Origin: Cribrihabitans_A pelagius
Lineage (GTDB): Bacteria; Pseudomonadota; Alphaproteobacteria; Rhodobacterales; Rhodobacteraceae
Assembly (NCBI RefSeq): GCF_048820915.1
Contig: NZ_JBMERR010000004.1
Location: 1-64,000 of the forward strand
Reading direction: 5' to 3'
Length of the DNA: 64,000 nucleotides
Positions 24,333 through 32,498 of the stretch are shown piece after piece (positions within the stretch are counted from its first letter, which is position 1; each line of letters opens with the position of its first letter). The notes under the pieces were generated by a model. It saw nothing but the letters and a program-made list of their open reading frames with translations. It did no database searches and was not told the DNA's origin. The position numbers and the translations under genes are program-made.

Positions 24333-24623
24333 ATGAGCGTGACACTGGAACAGGCCGCGGCCGCCCTGAACGAAAAGCTGGACGGCGAGGCGTTTGATTC
24401 GTCTGCCAAATTTGAGATCGAGGATCTGGGCACCATCGTGCTGGACAGCACCGGCGCCCGCGTCGCCGACGAGGAGACCGAGGTCACCATGAAAGCCGAT
24501 GCCGAAACTTTCCAGGCCATCCTCGCAGGCGAGCTGAACCCGACCGCCGCCTTCATGTCCGGCAAGCTCTCCATCGACGGCGACATGGGCACCGCAATGA
24601 AACTGGCGGCGGTCCTGTCCTGA
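24333..24623 (+). CDS. SCP2 sterol-binding-domain protein
   Basis: This 96-residue protein is a single SCP2 domain (VTLEQAAAALNEKL, then FEIEDLGTIVLDSTG, then ETFQAILAGELNPTAAFMSG and KLSIDGDMG). SCP2 domains form a hydrophobic tunnel for lipids or acyl chains. It is cytosolic, with no signal. Its stop overlaps the start of the following hydrolase by one base (TGATG), so the two are translationally coupled and probably handle the same lipid substrate. Confidence 0.9.
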   Translation: MSVTLEQAAAALNEKLDGEAFDSSAKFEIEDLGTIVLDSTGARVADEETEVTMKADAETFQAILAGELNPTAAFMSGKLSIDGDMGTAMKLAAVLS

Positions 24624-25591
24624 TGGACGGCGCCCCGATGGAGCTGCAGCCCGCCCCCTTCTATGCGGAGATCGCAAACGGGCCTGCGGGCGGTGCCGCC
24701 CATTGGGTCAAGACCAGCGATGGCCTGCGCGTCCGTGCGGGCCATTGGCGCCCCGAAGGAGCCGGCACGGAGAAAGGCACCGTGCTGCTGTTTCCCGGGC
24801 GCACCGAATATATCGAGAAATACGGCCCCCTTGCGCGCGACCTTGCGGCGCGCGGCTATGCGACGCTCACGGTCGACTGGCGCGGCCAGGGGCTGGCGGC
24901 GCGGATGCTGAAGGAGGCCCGCCTCGGCCATGTGGCCGATTTTGCCGACTACCAGAAGGACGTCGCCGCCCTCACCGCACTGGCGGAACAGCTGGAGCTG
25001 CCAAAACCCTGGTTCCTCATCGGCCACTCCATGGGCGGTGCCATCGGCCTGCGGTCGCTGCTCCAAGGGCTGGAGGTCAACGCCTGCTGCTTCACCGGCC
25101 CGATGTGGGGCATCCAGATCCCGCGGGGCTTGCGCCCGCTCGCGCGTTTCCTTGGCAGCTTCGGCCCCCGGCTTGGGCTTGGCGGCCGGCTGGTGCCTAC
25201 CACCTCGCTCGAACAATACGTGCTGATGAGCCCGTTTGAGGGCAACATGCTCACCTCCGATGCGGACATGTACCGGATGATGCAGGACCAGCTTGCCGCC
25301 CAGCCCGAGCTGGCGCTTGGCGGCCCCACGGTGCATTGGCTGGCGCAGGGCATGAACGAGTGCGCCCGGCTCGCGCGGGAAGCCTCGCCCGCCCTGCCCT
25401 GTCTCACCTTCCTCGGCACCGAGGAGCAGATCGTCAACACGGACGCCATCCACGACCGCATGAGCCGCTGGCCTGGCGGCGAGCTGGAACTGGTGCCGGG
25501 CGGCCGCCACGAAGTGCTGATGGAGAGGCCCGAAATCCGCGCCCATGTGATGGACCGCATCGAACGGCTGTTCGCGCAATACGGCAGCTGA
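24623..25591 (+). CDS. Alpha/beta hydrolase (lysophospholipase-like)
   Basis: This 322-residue hydrolase has the nucleophile elbow GHSMGG with Ser136. An oxyanion-hole strand (VLLFPGRTEYIEKYGPLARD) is present, and the catalytic His lies in GGRHEVLMER near the C-terminus. The pattern is that of monoacylglycerol lipase/lysophospholipase L2-type enzymes (Hydrolase_4). No signal peptide is present. Coupling to the SCP2 gene by a one-base overlap suggests that the two act together on an acyl lipid. The substrate is not known. Confidence 0.85.
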   Translation: MDGAPMELQPAPFYAEIANGPAGGAAHWVKTSDGLRVRAGHWRPEGAGTEKGTVLLFPGRTEYIEKYGPLARDLAARGYATLTVDWRGQGLAARMLKEARLGHVADFADYQKDVAALTALAEQLELPKPWFLIGHSMGGAIGLRSLLQGLEVNACCFTGPMWGIQIPRGLRPLARFLGSFGPRLGLGGRLVPTTSLEQYVLMSPFEGNMLTSDADMYRMMQDQLAAQPELALGGPTVHWLAQGMNECARLAREASPALPCLTFLGTEEQIVNTDAIHDRMSRWPGGELELVPGGRHEVLMERPEIRAHVMDRIERLFAQYGS

Positions 25592-25707
25592 GCCGCCCGC
25601 CGCCCCTGCCCCGCCATCGAAAAACCGCGCAGCAGGCGCGCCGCTTGTGATCCCGCCGGCGCCCGCTTAGATGTGGAGCCAGAGCATTTCATTCCCAAGG
25701 AGCCCCC

Positions 25708-27528
25708 ATGTTCCAACTTCCCTTCCCCGTCCGCGACGCCAACGCCTCTGCCGGCTCTGACGGCCTCGGCAATCTGCCGGAGTGGGATCTGAGCGATCTC
25801 TACACCGGCGAAGACGCCCCCGAACTGGCCCGCGACCTGGATTGGCTGGAACAGGAATGTGCCGCCTTCGCCGCCGACTACGAAGGCAAGCTGGCCGGTC
25901 TGGACGCCGCGGGTCTGCTCGAATGCGTGCAGCGCAACGAGAAGATCAACCAGGTCGCCGGGCGCCTGATGTCCTTTGCCGGCCTGCGCTACTACCAGCT
26001 GACCACGGATTCGGGCCGCGCCAAGTTCCTCTCCGATTGCCAGGAGAAGGTGACCAATTTCACCACCCCGCTGGTGTTCTTCACGCTGGAGATCAACCGC
26101 ATCGGGGAAGCCGCCCTGCAGGCGCATTTCGACGCCAATGCCGAGCTTGCCCGCTACGCCCCCGTCTTCCGCCGCATCCGCGCGATGAAACCCTATCAGC
26201 TCTCGGACGAGCTGGAGAAGTTCCTGCACGATCTCGGTGTCGTGGGCGATGCCTGGGAGCGGCTGTTCGACGAGACTATCGCCGCCCTCAGTTTCACCGT
26301 CGACGGCGAGGAGCTGAACATCGAAGGCACGCTGAACCTCCTGACCGAGCAGGCCCGCAGCAAGCGCGAGGCGGCGGCACGGGAACTGGCCAATGTCTTC
26401 CAGGACAACATCAAGACCTTCGCCCGCGTCCACAACACGCAAGCGAAAGAAAAAGAAATCGTCGACCGCTGGCGCGGCATGCCCAGCCCGCAGACCGGCC
26501 GCCACCTCTCCAACGACGTGGAGCCCGAGGTGGTCGAGGCGCTGCGCAAAGCCGTGGTCGCCGCCTACCCCAAGCTCAGCCACCGCTATTACGAGCTGAA
26601 GCGCAAATGGCTCGGCCTCGACCGCATGCAGGTCTGGGACCGCAACGCGCCGCTGCCGATGGAAACCACCCGAACCGTGGGCTGGGACGAGGCGCAGAAG
26701 ACGGTGATGGAGGCCTATAGCGCCTTCGATCCGCGCATGGGCGAGCTGGCCGCGCCGTTCTTCGGCAAGGGCTGGATCGACGCGGGCGTGAAGCCGGGCA
26801 AGGCGCCGGGCGCCTTTGCGCATCCCACCGTCACCAACGTGCACCCCTATGTGATGCTGAACTACCTCGGCAAACCGCGCGACGTGATGACGCTGGCGCA
26901 TGAGCTCGGCCACGGCGTGCACCAGGTGCTGGCGGCGGACCAGGGCGAGATGCTCTCCTCCACCCCGCTGACGCTGGCGGAAACCGCAAGCGTGTTCGGC
27001 GAGATGCTGACCTTCCGCAAGATGCTGGAGCGCGCCAAGGACCAGAACGAGCGCAAGGTGCTGCTGGCGGGCAAGGTCGAGGACATGATCAACACGGTCG
27101 TGCGCCAGATCGCCTTCTACGACTTCGAATGCAAACTGCACGAGGCGCGCCGCGGCGGCGAGCTGACCCCGGATGACATCAACGCGCTGTGGATGTCGGT
27201 GCAGGCGGAATCACTCGGCCCCGCCTTCGACTTCATGGACGGCTACGAGACATTCTGGGCCTATATCCCGCATTTCGTGCATTCGCCCTTCTACGTCTAC
27301 GCCTATGCCTTCGGCGACGGACTGGTGAACGCGCTCTACTCGGTCTACGAGTCCGGCGCCGAAGGGTTTGAGGACAAGTATTTCGAGATGCTGAAGGCCG
27401 GCGGCTCCAAGCACCACAAGGAGCTGCTCGCCCCCTTCGGCCTTGACGCGTCGGACCCGAAGTTCTGGGACAAGGGGCTCAGCATGATCTCCGGCCTGAT
27501 CGACGAACTGGAAGCGATGGAGGGGTGA
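25708..27528 (+). CDS. pepF: M3-family oligoendopeptidase F
   Basis: This 606-residue zinc metallopeptidase cleaves short peptides in the cytosol. The zinc motif HELGH lies at residues 398-402, and the third ligand Glu follows in the TLAETASVFGEMLTF helix. The N-terminal helical lid (about 1-330) and total length fit the PepF/M3 group. The start is preceded by AAGGAG at 25696-25701. It stands alone between the hydrolase and a small membrane protein gene. Confidence 0.93.
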   Translation: MFQLPFPVRDANASAGSDGLGNLPEWDLSDLYTGEDAPELARDLDWLEQECAAFAADYEGKLAGLDAAGLLECVQRNEKINQVAGRLMSFAGLRYYQLTTDSGRAKFLSDCQEKVTNFTTPLVFFTLEINRIGEAALQAHFDANAELARYAPVFRRIRAMKPYQLSDELEKFLHDLGVVGDAWERLFDETIAALSFTVDGEELNIEGTLNLLTEQARSKREAAARELANVFQDNIKTFARVHNTQAKEKEIVDRWRGMPSPQTGRHLSNDVEPEVVEALRKAVVAAYPKLSHRYYELKRKWLGLDRMQVWDRNAPLPMETTRTVGWDEAQKTVMEAYSAFDPRMGELAAPFFGKGWIDAGVKPGKAPGAFAHPTVTNVHPYVMLNYLGKPRDVMTLAHELGHGVHQVLAADQGEMLSSTPLTLAETASVFGEMLTFRKMLERAKDQNERKVLLAGKVEDMINTVVRQIAFYDFECKLHEARRGGELTPDDINALWMSVQAESLGPAFDFMDGYETFWAYIPHFVHSPFYVYAYAFGDGLVNALYSVYESGAEGFEDKYFEMLKAGGSKHHKELLAPFGLDASDPKFWDKGLSMISGLIDELEAMEG

Positions 27529-27599
27529 TCCCCGATGGGGCGGCGCCTCCGGTGCCGCCCCGGACCGGCCCGCCTGCACGGGGTCCGACGGAGGCTCAG

Positions 27600-27833
27600 G
27601 TGACTGCGAAGCAAACCCTGAAGGAACGGTTCCGCCCGGTGTTTGCCTGGGTGCGCCGCAACATTCCGCGCGGCCTGCGGCTGGTTGTCGGTCTCTTGCT
27701 GATCCTCGGCGGACTGTTGGGATTTCTGCCCATTCTCGGCTTCTGGATGATCCCGCTGGGCATCATGATTGCAGCCATGGACGTCCGCCTCTACCGCCGC
27801 CTGCGCGAACGGCGGCGGCGCAGGCCGAAATAA
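27600..27833 (+). CDS. Small two-helix membrane protein, unknown function
   Basis: Starting at GTG 27600, chosen because GGAGG lies at 27590-27594, the protein is 77 residues. It has a basic N-terminus, two hydrophobic segments (GLRLVVGLLLILGGLLGFLP and LGFWMIPLGIMIAAM) and an Arg-rich C-terminus (RRLRERRRRRPK). The short loop between the helices (LPILGFWMIPLG) recalls the PGPGW small-membrane-protein family. An upstream ATG at 27525 would add a Pro-rich stretch without a ribosome site. It lies 72 nt downstream of pepF and may be read through from it. Confidence 0.65.
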   Translation: MTAKQTLKERFRPVFAWVRRNIPRGLRLVVGLLLILGGLLGFLPILGFWMIPLGIMIAAMDVRLYRRLRERRRRRPK

Positions 27834-27838
27834 CCCTA

Positions 27839-28108
27839 CTACTTCAGCTGGCTGTCCTTGGAGCCGCGCCGGTTGAAACCGCCGCGCGCCTTGTAGGTGC
27901 CGTCGCGCTCCTGCTGGCAGTCGATGCAGAGCTTCACGCCGGGAATCGCCTTGCGCCGCGCCTCCGGGATCGGCTCTTCACAGTCGGCGCAGTGGGTGCG
28001 GCTTTCGCCCACGGGGCGCTTCTGCGCCTTCATCCGCGCCAGCTCGTCATTGATCGAGGCCTCGATCTGCTCATTCACCGCGCCATCCTGCGCCCATCCG
28101 CCAGCCAT
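27839..28108 (-). CDS. DksA/TraR-type C4 zinc finger protein
   Basis: This 89-residue protein carries a C4 zinc finger, CADCEEPIPEARR then CIDCQQERDG, at about residues 40-70, as in TraR and short DksA relatives that bind RNA polymerase through its secondary channel. The N-terminal coiled coil is short, with only a helical stretch NEQIEASINDELARMKAQ. A full DksA-like ppGpp function is therefore uncertain. The start at 28108 is the only good one. On the minus strand a TTGACA-like -35 lies at 28225-28220, but a clear -10 is not visible. Confidence 0.8.
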   Translation of the reverse strand: MAGGWAQDGAVNEQIEASINDELARMKAQKRPVGESRTHCADCEEPIPEARRKAIPGVKLCIDCQQERDGTYKARGGFNRRGSKDSQLK

Positions 28109-28307
28109 CCTGCATCCTCCCTTGGCTACAGGCTTCAAATCTAGGCAACCCCGTGCCGTCTGGCCAGTCCCGGCAACCCGTCCCGCCTCCCCATCCCAGC
28201 ACGATTTCCTGAGAAAATATGTCAACTATCTGAAATTATTCACTTTTTTCTTGACCAGAATCCGCCAGCCCGATAGCAAGCTCTCAGCACCAGCAAGCCA
28301 GTCCCGG

Positions 28308-28377
28308 CGGCCGCAATCTGCCAGCCCTCCCGCCATGCCTCCCGGCCAGCCAGACCGCAAGCGCCGCCAGCCACCGG
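28308..28377 (+). repeat. Imperfect direct repeat, copy 1
   Basis: This 70-nt segment matches 28521-28590 at about 87% by eye. The shared core is CCTCCCGGCCAGCCAGACCG. It contains nested CCAGCC motifs. Confidence 0.7.
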
Positions 28378-28520
28378 ACCGGGACACGCTAGCCAGACGC
28401 GCCCATACACGCCATCGGCCCGCAGGCCCTTCGTCCGCCAGCCAAAACGGCGAGTTGTCAGACGCTGGCCCGGAACCGCGATCAACCGTCGTGCTGCCCG
28501 CGCAAACAGCTGCCAGATAC

Positions 28521-28590
28521 CGGCCGCAAGCTGCTCGCCCTCCCGCTACGCCTCCCGGCCAGCCAGACCGCCAGTGCCGCCAGCCACCTC
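28521..28590 (+). repeat. Imperfect direct repeat, copy 2
   Basis: Second copy of the segment at 28308, offset by 213 nt, with the same CCTCCCGGCCAGCCAGACCG core. The flanks also keep CGCCAGCC-type motifs. Confidence 0.7.
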
Positions 28591-28660
28591 TTCCGGAAAC
28601 GCCCGCCAGCCGCAGCGCCGCAAGCCAGCTTCCGGAGACCAGCCCGACTCCAGCGCAAAC

Positions 28661-28694
28661 AAAAAAGGCGGTGCCGCACAGGCCCGCCTTTTCT
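28661..28694 (-). terminator. Rho-independent terminator after rpoH
   Basis: On the minus strand AAAAGGCGG pairs with CCGCCTTTTTT across a 12-nt loop, with a T run at the end. It lies 24 nt past the rpoH stop. Confidence 0.75.
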
Positions 28695-28717
28695 TCCCTT
28701 CAAATGCCCCGCCGCGC

Positions 28718-29614
28718 TCAGACCGTGGCCATCATGCCCCGCTCGCGCGCGAGGTCGCGCATCTTCTTCTGCAGCTTCTCGAACGCCCGCACCTCAATCT
28801 GGCGGATGCGCTCGCGGCTGACGTCATATTGCGTGCTCAGCTCCTCCAGCGTCTTCGGCTGGTCGGCCAGGCGGCGCTGGGTCAGGATGTCCTTCTCGCG
28901 GTCGTTCAGAACGTCCAGCGCCTCGGCCAGAAGCTCGCGGCGGGCTTCCAGCTCGTCGCGCGCCTCATAGTCGCCGGCCTGGTCGGCATCCTCGTCCTCC
29001 AGCCAGTCCTGCCACTGCATCGTGCCCTCGCCCTCGCTGCCGACGGTGGCATTGAGCGAGGCATCGCCGCCCGACATGCGGCGGTTCATCGAGATCACCT
29101 CGTCCTCGGTCACGCCGAGATCCTTGGCGATCCGCTTGACGCTGTCCGGGTGCAGGTCGCCTTCTTCCAGCGCGCCGATGCGGGCCTTGGCCTTGCGCAG
29201 GTTGAAGAACAGCTTTTTCTGCGCCGAGGTCGTGCCCAGCTTGACCAGCGACCAGGAGCGCAGGATGTACTCCTGGATCGAGGCGCGGATCCACCACATG
29301 GCATAGGTCGCAAGCCGGAAACCCTTTTCCGGGTCGAAGCGCTTCACCGCCTGCATCAGCCCGACGTTGGCCTCCGAGATCACCTCAGCCTGCGGCAGGC
29401 CGTAGCCGCGGTAACCCATGGCAATTTTCGCCGCCAGGCGCAGGTGCGAGGTCACCATCTTGTGTGCAGACTCGGTGTCTTGTTCCTCAACCCACCGCTT
29501 GGCCAGCATGTATTCCTCTTCCGGCTCCAGCAGCGGAAACTTGCGGATCTCCTGAAGATACCGGTTCAAGCCACCTTCCGGTGACGGCGCAGGCAGGTTC
29601 GCGAAATTTGCCAT
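28718..29614 (-). CDS. rpoH: RNA polymerase heat-shock sigma factor (sigma-32)
   Basis: This 298-residue sigma factor has region 2 (AEVISEANVGLMQAVKRFDP, then FRLATYAMWWIRASIQEYIL) and the RpoH-specific box QKKLFFNLRKAK at residues 132-143. Region 4 ends with SRERIRQIEVRAFEKLQKKM. The start at 29614 is preferred over 29650 because GGAGGGG lies 5-11 nt upstream of it. Sigma-32 directs heat-shock gene transcription. Roseobacters often have two rpoH genes, and only this one is in the window. A terminator follows at 28661. Confidence 0.95.
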   Translation of the reverse strand: MANFANLPAPSPEGGLNRYLQEIRKFPLLEPEEEYMLAKRWVEEQDTESAHKMVTSHLRLAAKIAMGYRGYGLPQAEVISEANVGLMQAVKRFDPEKGFRLATYAMWWIRASIQEYILRSWSLVKLGTTSAQKKLFFNLRKAKARIGALEEGDLHPDSVKRIAKDLGVTEDEVISMNRRMSGGDASLNATVGSEGEGTMQWQDWLEDEDADQAGDYEARDELEARRELLAEALDVLNDREKDILTQRRLADQPKTLEELSTQYDVSRERIRQIEVRAFEKLQKKMRDLARERGMMATV

Positions 29615-29772
29615 TCTATATGCCCCTCCAAATGTATAAGGACTTAACATTAGCGCATATGGGTTAGCGCTAAAGCCTCTTCAAGGACGACGTGTGACAT
29701 AGCCCTACGGTAGACGCAGGCGGCGGGTCTGTGAATTGCATCACAGGCCGGAAGCGGGTGCTTTGTGGCAGA

Positions 29773-30798
29773 TTAACTCCGCAAGGCGGCAATCAGTTCC
29801 GCCAGGTCTTGCGGAAGCGGCGCCTCGAACCTAAGGGCCGCACCGGTAACCGGGTGGGTAAAGCCCAGAACCGCGGCGTGCAGCGCCTGGCGCGGGAAGC
29901 TCTGAACAGCCTGCAACCCCGCGCCGCTCAAGGCTTTTTGCGGCAGCTTGCGGCGGCCGCCATAAGTGGGATCGCCAATCAGCGCGTGGCCTGCATGTGC
30001 CATGTGGACGCGGATCTGATGGGTGCGCCCGGTCTCCAGCCAGCACTCGATCCGCGCCGCACAGGCGGGGCTGCCGAAGCTTTCACAAATGCGTGCCCGC
30101 GTGACCGCATGGCGGCCGCCCTGGAACAGCACCGCCTGACGCTGGCGGTCGGTCCTGTGGCGCGCCAGCTGGGTGGTGAGCTTGAGAATGTTGCCCGCCT
30201 CGAAACTCGCGCCCTTTACCCCGCGCAGCCGCGGGTCGTTGCCATCCGGCACCCCGTAGCAGACCGCCTGATAATAGCGCTCCACCGTGTGTTTCTCGAA
30301 CTGCTCCGCCAGCCCCTGATGCGCGGCGTCGGATTTTGCCACCACCAAGAGGCCGCTGGTGTCCTTGTCGATCCGGTGCACGATACCGGGCCGCTTGACG
30401 CCGCCCACGCCCGATAGGTTACCGCCAAAATGATGCAGCAGCGCATTGACGAGCGTGCCCGAGGGCGAGCCCGGCGCCGGATGCACCACCATGCCCGCAG
30501 GCTTGTTGATCACGATCAGGTCATCGTCTTCGAAGATGATCTCCAGCGGAATGTCCTCGGGGCCGATATGGCTGTCTTCGGGCTCCTCCACATCGATCGC
30601 GATCTGCGCCCCGGCTGCAACCCGCGCCTTCACGTCCTTTTCCACCGCGCCATCGACGCTCAGCGCGCCCTCCGCGATCAGCCGCACCAGCCGGCTGCGC
30701 GACAACGACGCCTCCTCTGGCACATCGCGCGAAACCGCTTTATCAAGCCGGTTAGGCGGGTTCTCCGCGATGACAAACTCAATCCGGCGGCTGCCCAT
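29773..30798 (-). CDS. RluA/RluD-type 23S rRNA pseudouridine synthase
   Basis: This 341-residue protein has an N-terminal S4 domain at about residues 15-70 and a pseudouridine synthase domain with the catalytic Asp144 in GIVHRIDKDTSG. The C-terminal ETGRTHQIRVHMAHAGHALI and GDPTYGG motifs are also present. This architecture is that of RluD/RluC, which modify 23S rRNA helices. The start at 30798 shares the palindrome CATG with the divergent gene's ATG at 30797. An alternative ATG at 30822 would overlap that gene by 26 nt. Confidence 0.92.
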   Translation of the reverse strand: MGSRRIEFVIAENPPNRLDKAVSRDVPEEASLSRSRLVRLIAEGALSVDGAVEKDVKARVAAGAQIAIDVEEPEDSHIGPEDIPLEIIFEDDDLIVINKPAGMVVHPAPGSPSGTLVNALLHHFGGNLSGVGGVKRPGIVHRIDKDTSGLLVVAKSDAAHQGLAEQFEKHTVERYYQAVCYGVPDGNDPRLRGVKGASFEAGNILKLTTQLARHRTDRQRQAVLFQGGRHAVTRARICESFGSPACAARIECWLETGRTHQIRVHMAHAGHALIGDPTYGGRRKLPQKALSGAGLQAVQSFPRQALHAAVLGFTHPVTGAALRFEAPLPQDLAELIAALRS

Positions 30799-31102
30799 GA
30801 CTGATCCTTCCGAGAGCGACATTCAACAGGAACCGCCGCAGATCAGGTTCCTGCGGCGGCTGGTGACCACGCTGACCGTGGTGATGATTGGCGGGCTTTT
30901 AGTGGTAATTGCCCTGCTTGTCATCCGCTTGTCGGGCGAGGATCTGGCACTGCCTGCGGAAATCGCCCTGCCGGAGGGCGTGACCGCCGAGGCCGTGACC
31001 CTGGGGCGCGGCTGGATCGCGGTGGTGAGCGGTGACGGCAGGATCCTGATCTTCGACCGCGAAACGGGCGCCCTGAAGCAGGAAGTCGAGATCTCCGACT
31101 GA
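30797..31102 (+). CDS. Single-pass membrane protein of the DUF6476 type
   Basis: This 101-residue protein begins MTDPSESDIQQEPPQIRFLR and has one hydrophobic helix at about residues 21-43 (TLTVVMIGGLLVVIALLVIR). It ends in a small beta-rich domain (LPEGVTAEAVTLGRGWIAVV, then GRILIFDRETGALKQEVEI). The order RluD-type gene divergent from this protein is seen widely in rhodobacteria. The function is unknown. Its ATG overlaps the rluD-type ATG on the other strand, so no promoter space exists between them and each must be transcribed from within the other gene's 5' region. Confidence 0.75.
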   Translation: MTDPSESDIQQEPPQIRFLRRLVTTLTVVMIGGLLVVIALLVIRLSGEDLALPAEIALPEGVTAEAVTLGRGWIAVVSGDGRILIFDRETGALKQEVEISD

Positions 31103-31268
31103 CCGAAGCCGCAAGGCCTGCGGCTGATTCCCTGCCTGATTCCCTGTTGGCCGAATGCCTTGCAGGCCCTGCGGAGGCGCTGCTCTGCGATAATTTTTGC
31201 GCGCCCTTTGCGCGGCTTACCGCTGATCGCGCGTGGCGCGATACAGCGTTGTTGCCCGGTGAACGGCC

Positions 31269-31298
31269 TTTAACTAAGCTTTAACTGTACGAGTTAAA
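31269..31298 (+). promoter_or_regulatory. CtrA-type box before the exported protein gene
   Basis: TTAA (31270-31273), a 7-nt spacer, then TTAAC (31281-31285) matches the CtrA consensus TTAA-N7-TTAAC. A further inverted half-site AGTTAAA follows at 31292-31298. It lies about 30-45 nt before the ATG at 31313. The upstream stretch 31103-31268 has no gene. Confidence 0.55.
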
Positions 31299-31312
31299 AA
31301 GGTTGTTTTTCA

Positions 31313-31657
31313 ATGCGTAGCAATATCTTGCGCCTCGCCGGGCTGGCCATTGCCATGGCTGTCCCGGCCTCTTCCGCACTGGCTCAAAGCGCGGCCCAGG
31401 CTCTGGCCGACGCCAACAGCCGGGCGACCTGCGGCACCGGCACGGCGGTCTCCGCAGAGTATCTGCCAAGCGGTGCGCTTAGCGTGACCTGCCGCTCGGC
31501 ACCCCCGGGCCTGCCGGACACCGGGCTTGCCCCCGAAGAGACCGCGGCGGGCGTGCTGGCAGCAGCAGCCGTACTGGCCATTATCGCCAATGACGACGGC
31601 GGCGCGGCCGGCACAACCACGACGACTACGACAACCACGACACCCGGCGGGGACTGA
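31313..31657 (+). CDS. Small exported protein with a poly-threonine C-terminus
   Basis: This 114-residue protein has a clear signal peptide (RLAGLAIAMAVPASSALA, cleaved before QSAAQ). Two cysteines in the mature part (ATCGTGTAV and VTCRSAP) could form a disulfide. A hydrophobic stretch (AAGVLAAAAVLAIIAND) follows, and the C-terminus is a run of ten threonines ending PGGD. The Thr codons are mixed, so the run is selected at protein level and is not a simple slippage repeat. Thr-rich tails occur in exported polysaccharide-associated and adhesive proteins such as the YjbE type. A CtrA-type box lies upstream and a strong terminator downstream. No function is assigned. Confidence 0.65.
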   Translation: MRSNILRLAGLAIAMAVPASSALAQSAAQALADANSRATCGTGTAVSAEYLPSGALSVTCRSAPPGLPDTGLAPEETAAGVLAAAAVLAIIANDDGGAAGTTTTTTTTTTPGGD

Positions 31658-31733
31658 CCCCGGCGGCGCAGCGAAGGACCGGCCCTGGACGTCAGCCCGG
31701 CCCCGGGAGGACGTCAGGCGCCAGGGCGGCCCG

Positions 31734-31778
31734 CCCGCATCACCCGCGCAGCGCTTCGCGGGTGATGCGGGTTTTTTT
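31734..31778 (+). terminator. Strong Rho-independent terminator
   Basis: CCCGCATCACCCGCG (31734-31748) pairs perfectly with CGCGGGTGATGCGGG (31757-31771) and TTTTTTT follows. It ends the transcript of the poly-Thr protein gene. Confidence 0.85.
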
Positions 31779-31794
31779 ACCGGTGCCGCTGCTT

Positions 31795-31990
31795 TTGGTG
31801 CCGCTGCGCCGTGCCGGCAGGCGCCGGCCCATCGCGAAACGGCGTTTCGGGCCTCCAGCGCCGGACAAGTCCGCCCGGCCGCCGCGCATCACCGGCGCGC
31901 ACCCACACGGCGGCGATTTGGTCCAGGCGGGGCGCTCCGTGGAAAGGGAGAACGGTTTGGCGGGGAAAACTTCCAGTCACACCCGTTCGA
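31795..31990 (+). repeat. GC-rich dispersed intergenic repeat, copy A
   Basis: The stretch contains GGGCCTCCAGCGCCGGACAA, then GGCCGCCGCGCATCACCGGC, then GGCGATTTGG and GGTTTGGCGGG. The second half matches 54445-54548 at roughly 75% by eye, and the first half matches 52910-52965. The rest of 31779-32196 shows no gene. Confidence 0.6.
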
Positions 31991-32196
31991 ATTGCCCCCG
32001 CACGTGCCGGCGGCGCCCGGCTTGGCGCCAAGAGGTAAATGGCAGCTTCGGCGGATGGCAGTTTCGTTCGCGCCGTAGACCCACGCCACCCCGGTCTCGC
32101 GTCTGCCAGCAGGAGCGAAACCGGCATGCCCACAGCCAGACGCCGCGAAGCCACAAACGCGCTGCGTTTCTCTATGCGCTCACTGTGTCGGGGAGA

Positions 32197-32273
32197 TGGT
32201 ACCGCCTCCCCGGCTTGAACGGGGGACCTCTGGATCCACAATCCAGCGCTCTAACCAACTGAGCTAAGGCGGC
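32197..32273 (-). tRNA. tRNA-His (anticodon GUG)
   Basis: The minus strand gives a full cloverleaf: GCCGCCT acceptor, TAGCTCAGTTGGTTAGAGC D arm, CTGGA/TCCAG anticodon stem around TTGTGGA, and GTTCAAG T loop, with CCA encoded. The anticodon is GUG. There is no G-1 opposite the discriminator. Instead G1 pairs with U72 and position 73 is A, the known alphaproteobacterial tRNA-His type. Confidence 0.95.
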
Positions 32274-32498
32274 ACTGTGGGGGCATTTATAGCACACCCC
32301 GGAGGAGCGCAAGAGCGTTTTTGAAGGTTTTTCAACACCGCCAGCAAATTGCCCGGCGGCAGGCAGAAGACCATGGCGCCGCGCCGGGCAAGGCACTGCC
32401 GCGCCCCATAGGATCGCTGCGCAACAGGTTGCAATCGCGCGGCTTTCCCTGACCGGCAGGATTTTTTAGGGCAGCGCCTGCCGCCTTTCCCGGCAGGT

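Larger units (their letters stand above)
28109..28660. other. About 550 nt without a convincing gene; contains direct repeats
   Basis: The stretch 28205-28260 is AT-rich. The remainder is dominated by CAGCC/GGCTGG-type motifs and holds the two copies described at 28308 and 28521. Short open frames on both strands have no family resemblance. On the minus strand it lies between rpoH and the DksA-like gene. Confidence 0.5.

Noticed and set aside
27897..28970. 357-residue plus-strand frame from the DksA-like gene to rpoH
   Set aside because: It overlaps both genes antisense, and its middle part is only the CCAGCC repeat region.
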